Assembly (NCBI RefSeq): GCF_021916785.1 | Contig: NZ_JAKCFC010000001.1 | Span: 186,001 to 250,000 of the forward strand | From: Mycolicibacterium lacusdiani | Lineage (GTDB): Bacteria > Actinomycetota > Actinomycetes > Mycobacteriales > Mycobacteriaceae | Direction of reading: 5' to 3' | DNA: 64,000 nucleotides | In this document: positions 60,995 through 64,000 of the stretch, one piece after another | Position numbering within the stretch: the first letter of the stretch is position 1 | Layout of the letters: each line of letters opens with the position of its first letter | Program-made: the position numbers and the translations under genes | The notes under the pieces: model-generated | Database searches by the model: none | What the model was told of the DNA's origin: nothing | What the model saw: only the letters and a program-made list of their open reading frames with translations

Positions 60995-61665
60995 CACGGT
61001 TCGATCGCGATCAAGTGGTTGTCCTTGTTGCCGATCCGGACCGCGGCGGATCGATCCGCATCGGTCAGCGTCTTCTGGTTCTCCTCGGGGATGAGGCTCA
61101 CCCCGGGCACCTGATAGAGGCGCCGCAGCGCCGTGTCCACCTCGTCGCGCGAGACGTCGGGCAGTGCGGACCGCACCTTGACCAGCCCCACCCAGCTGCC
61201 GGGACGACGAGCGAGCTGGCGGTATGCGGTGCGAATCCTGTCCTCCACGTTGCCCCCGTCCGTCCCTTCCCGATCCGGCGCTGCGCCTTCGGTAGAGACG
61301 CTCGGAGCCGCCTCGTCGGCCGGTGCGAAGACGTCGGCCAGTGCGAGATCGGCGTGATCGAGATACCGGCCCAGCGCCTTCATCAACGTATACAGCGTCT
61401 TGTTCTGGCCGCGCACGCCGTCGGGAGCGTCGGTGCCGAAGATGGCGCGACACAGCTTCCAGCCCGCGTCGGTGAGTTCGAGGACCATCGGGGTGCCGGG
61501 TTTGACGTCGATCAGGCCCTTGTCGCGCAACCGGTCTCGGTAGCCCTTCTTGAGTTCGGGTCCCAGGTCCCGCAGCCGTGGATTGGGCACGGGAGCCGCT
61601 TGCGCCATCAGGACGAGCAGGACCGCCTGCTCCGTTCCGGTCAACTCGTCGGGGAGAACGCTCAC
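60994..61665 (-). CDS. Winged-helix-like protein of the nuclease/ATPase operon
   Basis: A 223-residue protein starting at GTG 61665. The N-terminal ~90 residues look like a winged helix (LTGTEQAVLLVLMAQAAPVP; ELKKGYRDRLRDKGLIDVK; MVLELTDAGWKLCRAIFG). An acidic linker follows (about residues 115-140), then a C-terminal helical domain with IRTAYRQLARRPGSWVGLVK and DEVDTALRRLYQVPGVSLIP, ending IGNKDNHLIAIEP, which may be a second DNA-binding-like unit. It is coupled to both neighbours by four-base overlaps. It may be the DNA or substrate adaptor of the complex. I know no named family. Confidence 0.7.
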   Translation of the reverse strand: MSVLPDELTGTEQAVLLVLMAQAAPVPNPRLRDLGPELKKGYRDRLRDKGLIDVKPGTPMVLELTDAGWKLCRAIFGTDAPDGVRGQNKTLYTLMKALGRYLDHADLALADVFAPADEAAPSVSTEGAAPDREGTDGGNVEDRIRTAYRQLARRPGSWVGLVKVRSALPDVSRDEVDTALRRLYQVPGVSLIPEENQKTLTDADRSAAVRIGNKDNHLIAIEP

Positions 61666-62711
61666 GTGGCCTTGCCTTTCTGCCGTCGGTCGGTGAGGAG
61701 TCGCGCAATGGTGGCCAGGACGGTCGCGGTGTCCCGGTGGATGTCGTCGTTGGTGAACCGCAGCACCGCATACCCGGCGAGCACCAGGGAGTTGTCCCGG
61801 CGGCGGTCGTCGGCGTACTTGAGGGCGCCCCGGTGGTCGGGCCCGTCGATCTCGACGACGCAGCGGGCGTCGGGCCACATCAGGTCGACGCGGATCGGCA
61901 CGGCCAGCGGATGCGGTTGGTGCACCTGGTTCCAGGTGCGGCCCGCGGCCCAGGCGCACCGCGCGAGGCTGGCCTCGAGTTCGCGTTCCGCGGCGCTGCG
62001 GGGGTGGGGTCGCCCCGCGACGGCGGGGTACTCCGGTGGCGGCGCGGGAGCGGTCGGCGCCGGGGTCAGGGTCTCGACGAAAGCCGGTAGCGATGGTCGG
62101 CGGGCCGGGAAGCGGTCGAGGCCGGCCAGTTCGGCGCCCACCAGCCAGACGGCCGCGCCCGAGTGGTCGGCGAGCCAGGAGGCCGCCGCGGCGACGTGCA
62201 TCCGGCCGTCGTCGTCGAGCGGCGTGGCGCAGTCGAGCAGGACCGCGACGCGGTCCCGTCCGTAGGCGGCCGCCACGACGCGGATCAGGCCCCGGGCCCG
62301 CACGTCGGCGGGATGACCGTCGACGTCGCGGTTGGTCAGCGCGCCGTCCGCAAGCGCCGCGAGGAACGGACCGTAGTGCGTGCTGTGCGCGGCGACCGAC
62401 TCGGCAAGGCGCCGCGCCGTGCGGCGCTCGAATGCGGTTGCCCCATCGAGGTGTTCTCCGCCGGGCAGCCAAGCGGGAAACACCGCGCGGGCCACGATCT
62501 CGAGTTGCGCGAGCACCTCGTCGACGATGGCGGCCGCCGAGCCTGCCGGGGTCACGTCGCAGCCGATCACCACCGGAGCGCCGTCCGGGAGCGGGTCGAG
62601 GCTGACCGACAGCGCGGCGTGGTCCACCCCCGCGACGCGGGTCACGCCGTCGAGCGGGAGGCATGCCCAGGTGGACGCGGGCGCAGGCACGCAGTCGTCG
62701 GCCATGCTCAC
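61662..62711 (-). CDS. DUF559/Vsr-type endonuclease with a novel N-terminal domain
   Basis: A 349-residue protein whose C-terminal ~110 residues match a DUF559 nuclease of the PD-(D/E)xK superfamily. An early Glu lies in SAAERELEASL, then VDLMWPDARCVVEIDGPDHR supplies the Asp and the ExD pair, then YADDRRRDNSLVLAGYAVLR (RDxxLxxxGY) and FTNDDI. All catalytic-type positions are present. The first ~220 residues fit no family I know. The GTG at 62711 is chosen because GAGGGGG lies five bases upstream; ATG 62705 is the alternative. It overlaps the winged-helix gene by four bases and heads the three-gene operon. Confidence 0.78.
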   Translation of the reverse strand: MSMADDCVPAPASTWACLPLDGVTRVAGVDHAALSVSLDPLPDGAPVVIGCDVTPAGSAAAIVDEVLAQLEIVARAVFPAWLPGGEHLDGATAFERRTARRLAESVAAHSTHYGPFLAALADGALTNRDVDGHPADVRARGLIRVVAAAYGRDRVAVLLDCATPLDDDGRMHVAAAASWLADHSGAAVWLVGAELAGLDRFPARRPSLPAFVETLTPAPTAPAPPPEYPAVAGRPHPRSAAERELEASLARCAWAAGRTWNQVHQPHPLAVPIRVDLMWPDARCVVEIDGPDHRGALKYADDRRRDNSLVLAGYAVLRFTNDDIHRDTATVLATIARLLTDRRQKGKAT

Positions 62712-62787
62712 CCGTACCCCCTCGGCCTGACCCACCGGTCATCATCGTGCCTCACCGCGACCGCCGTCGCCGCCCGCCGTCGTGCCG

Positions 62788-63384
62788 CTACGGCGCGTCG
62801 GCAGGCACGTCGACGTAGGCGGGCGTAAAGCCCTCGGCGGAGAAGGTGAACCCCTGGCGACTCTTGTCGGACATGCACGACACCCCGGTCGCCTCCTGCA
62901 CGTTGCAGCGGAACCCGGCCACCGACAGCACGCGGTTGAACGGCAGTTCGGCGGGCGTGCCCTCGGCCAACCCGAATCCGGGCGGCTCCACCGCGCTGAA
63001 GCGGGGCTCGCCGTCGCGGGGCACCTCGATCGCGTTCGGCGTGCTCTCCTCGCCCGCGGCGTCGAGAACCGAGTCCGGCGTTCCGGTGATGCCGAGGCTG
63101 GACCGTCCGCCGGCAGCCTGGCAGCCGGCCGTCACCCGCGGCACGATCGCACACTCCCACCGACCGCTGGGGGTGGTGAAGAAGTACCAGGTGGCCCCGT
63201 TGACCTGGCCCGCGTAGTCGAACCCGTTGACCAGGTGCTCCACCCGCGGCTGAGGCGGCGGGACCGGCGACGGAGGCGTGGTCTTGGTCGTGACGGGTGG
63301 TTCGCCGGTGTCGACGACCGGCCCGGAGCAACCAAGGGCAAGGAGGGCGAGGCCCAGCGCAGCGGTTCGTTTCATGGCACGCAT
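62788..63384 (-). CDS. Putative secreted lipoprotein
   Basis: A protein of about 198 residues with a signal peptide and lipobox (AALGLALLALG-C), then a Thr/Pro-rich linker and a compact domain with several Cys (WECAIVPRVTAGCQ; FRCNVQEATGVSCMSDKSRQ), suggesting disulfides outside the membrane. The segment WYFFTTPSGRWECAI and the repeat-like FTFSAEGF are typical of mycobacterial lipoproteins of unknown function. The start is uncertain between ATG 63384 (GGGTGG upstream) and ATG 63375. It lies upstream of the nuclease operon on the same strand (76-base gap). Confidence 0.78.
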   Translation of the reverse strand: MRAMKRTAALGLALLALGCSGPVVDTGEPPVTTKTTPPSPVPPPQPRVEHLVNGFDYAGQVNGATWYFFTTPSGRWECAIVPRVTAGCQAAGGRSSLGITGTPDSVLDAAGEESTPNAIEVPRDGEPRFSAVEPPGFGLAEGTPAELPFNRVLSVAGFRCNVQEATGVSCMSDKSRQGFTFSAEGFTPAYVDVPADAP

Positions 63385-63435
63385 ATCGGCCACCCAGCGT
63401 GCCCGAGCGCACACGCGGCGGCGCAGGCGGGGGAC

Positions 63436-64000
63436 CTATCGCTCGGAGACCGAGGAGCGCATGACCTCGTCGCGCAGCTCGTCGTCCAGCGAGACGCGGA
63501 CCAGCGCCGCGGCCAGCTGGGCGTAGCTGCGCGGTGCGAGCGCGGCGAGGTCGGACGGCGCCGTGGGCAAGTGCAGTGCGCGGGCTGCGGCGAGGGCCTT
63601 GTCGTCGAAGTGCGGACGCACCCACGGCCACACCACCTGCACTTCGCGCAGGAAGACGTCGGCGCCGGTCGGCCCGATGCCGTTGAACTTCACCAGTTCC
63701 TCGGCTGCCCGCCCGGCGTCTTGACCACAGCGGACGCCGAGGTTGCGCAGGTCACCGTCGTACTCGTCCTGTACCCGTCGCGCCATGTCGCACAGGCGCG
63801 TCGCCGAACTCTCGTCGTAGCGCGCGTACCCGGCGCGACCTAACGCGGCGATCACCTTCTGCCGGTCACCGGTGAGCACGGCACGCGGCGTCCGCATCCC
63901 GGCCTTGAACAGTTGGCGGGCTGCGTTGGCTGCGACGTCGGCACCGATCGGCTTGCTGGCGAGCATGGCGAGCACGAGGAGCTGGAACAACGGCATGGGC
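63436..64000 (-). CDS. Endonuclease III-like HhH-domain protein, 5' end cut by the window
   Basis: At least 186 residues are visible to base 63996; the reading frame continues to the window edge, so the true start probably lies outside. It has a helix-hairpin-helix FNGIGPTGADVFLREVQVVW (about residues 104-123 of the visible part) and an N-terminal region ANAARQLFKAGMRTPRAVLT similar to the endonuclease III fold. The usual Lys of the DNA-glycosylase/lyase motif (LPGVGxKTA) is not seen (IGPTGA). The catalytic Asp may be in PHFDDKAL. No Fe-S Cys cluster is evident. Function is uncertain. Confidence 0.7.
   Translation of the reverse strand, partial: PMPLFQLLVLAMLASKPIGADVAANAARQLFKAGMRTPRAVLTGDRQKVIAALGRAGYARYDESSATRLCDMARRVQDEYDGDLRNLGVRCGQDAGRAAEELVKFNGIGPTGADVFLREVQVVWPWVRPHFDDKALAAARALHLPTAPSDLAALAPRSYAQLAAALVRVSLDDELRDEVMRSSVSER

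Overview
This is a high-GC chromosomal segment of a mycobacterium, most likely a rapidly growing Mycolicibacterium related to M. smegmatis. No rRNA, tRNA, CRISPR array, insertion sequence or phage gene was seen. Bases 1-36195 follow the M. tuberculosis order Rv1828 to Rv1867, judged from remembered gene order and protein features, with several local losses and gains.

Layout: (1) 1-4.8 kb holds the end of a MerR regulator, a BFN-type nuclease, the MerR regulator resR, a tandem glycine riboswitch and gcvP. (2) 4.85-17.3 kb is mostly minus strand: a membrane-anchored VWA protein, glcB, a coupled cluster of two CBS-domain membrane proteins with an unlisted 54-codon leading ORF, guaB1, gnd1, and a BlaI/M56 pair. 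(3) 17.4-18.4 kb is an iron-control patch: an IdeR-box-driven FhuF-like gene, then a second IdeR-like box driving the probable small RNA MrsI. (4) 18.4-23.4 kb holds a thioesterase and ureABCFGD. (5) 23.4-36.2 kb holds ndh, an F420-type oxidoreductase, an SDR, modBC without modA, apa, small membrane and regulatory genes, a double CoA-transferase and a thiolase.

From 36.2 to 57.4 kb is an accessory sugar island. A LacI-controlled operon (rhaM, MFS transporter, rhaI, rhaD, rhaB, lldD, lacI) would take L-rhamnose to dihydroxyacetone phosphate plus L-lactate and then pyruvate. Beside it, a SorC-type regulator and an SDR diverge from a ten-gene operon: SIS isomerase, FGGY kinase, Rpe-like epimerase, two zinc polyol dehydrogenases, an SDR, a ribose-type ABC transporter and two nearly identical binding lipoproteins. 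It is probably a polyol (pentitol or tetritol) catabolic system with an unresolved route.

From 57.85 to 62.7 kb, three translationally coupled minus-strand genes encode a DUF559-type nuclease, a winged-helix protein and a 1047-residue protein with an AAA-type and a HerA-type ATPase. This is the best candidate for an undescribed DNA-processing or defence system. The window ends with a lipoprotein and a truncated HhH-type endonuclease-like gene. Long hairpins without T-tracts close many transcription units.
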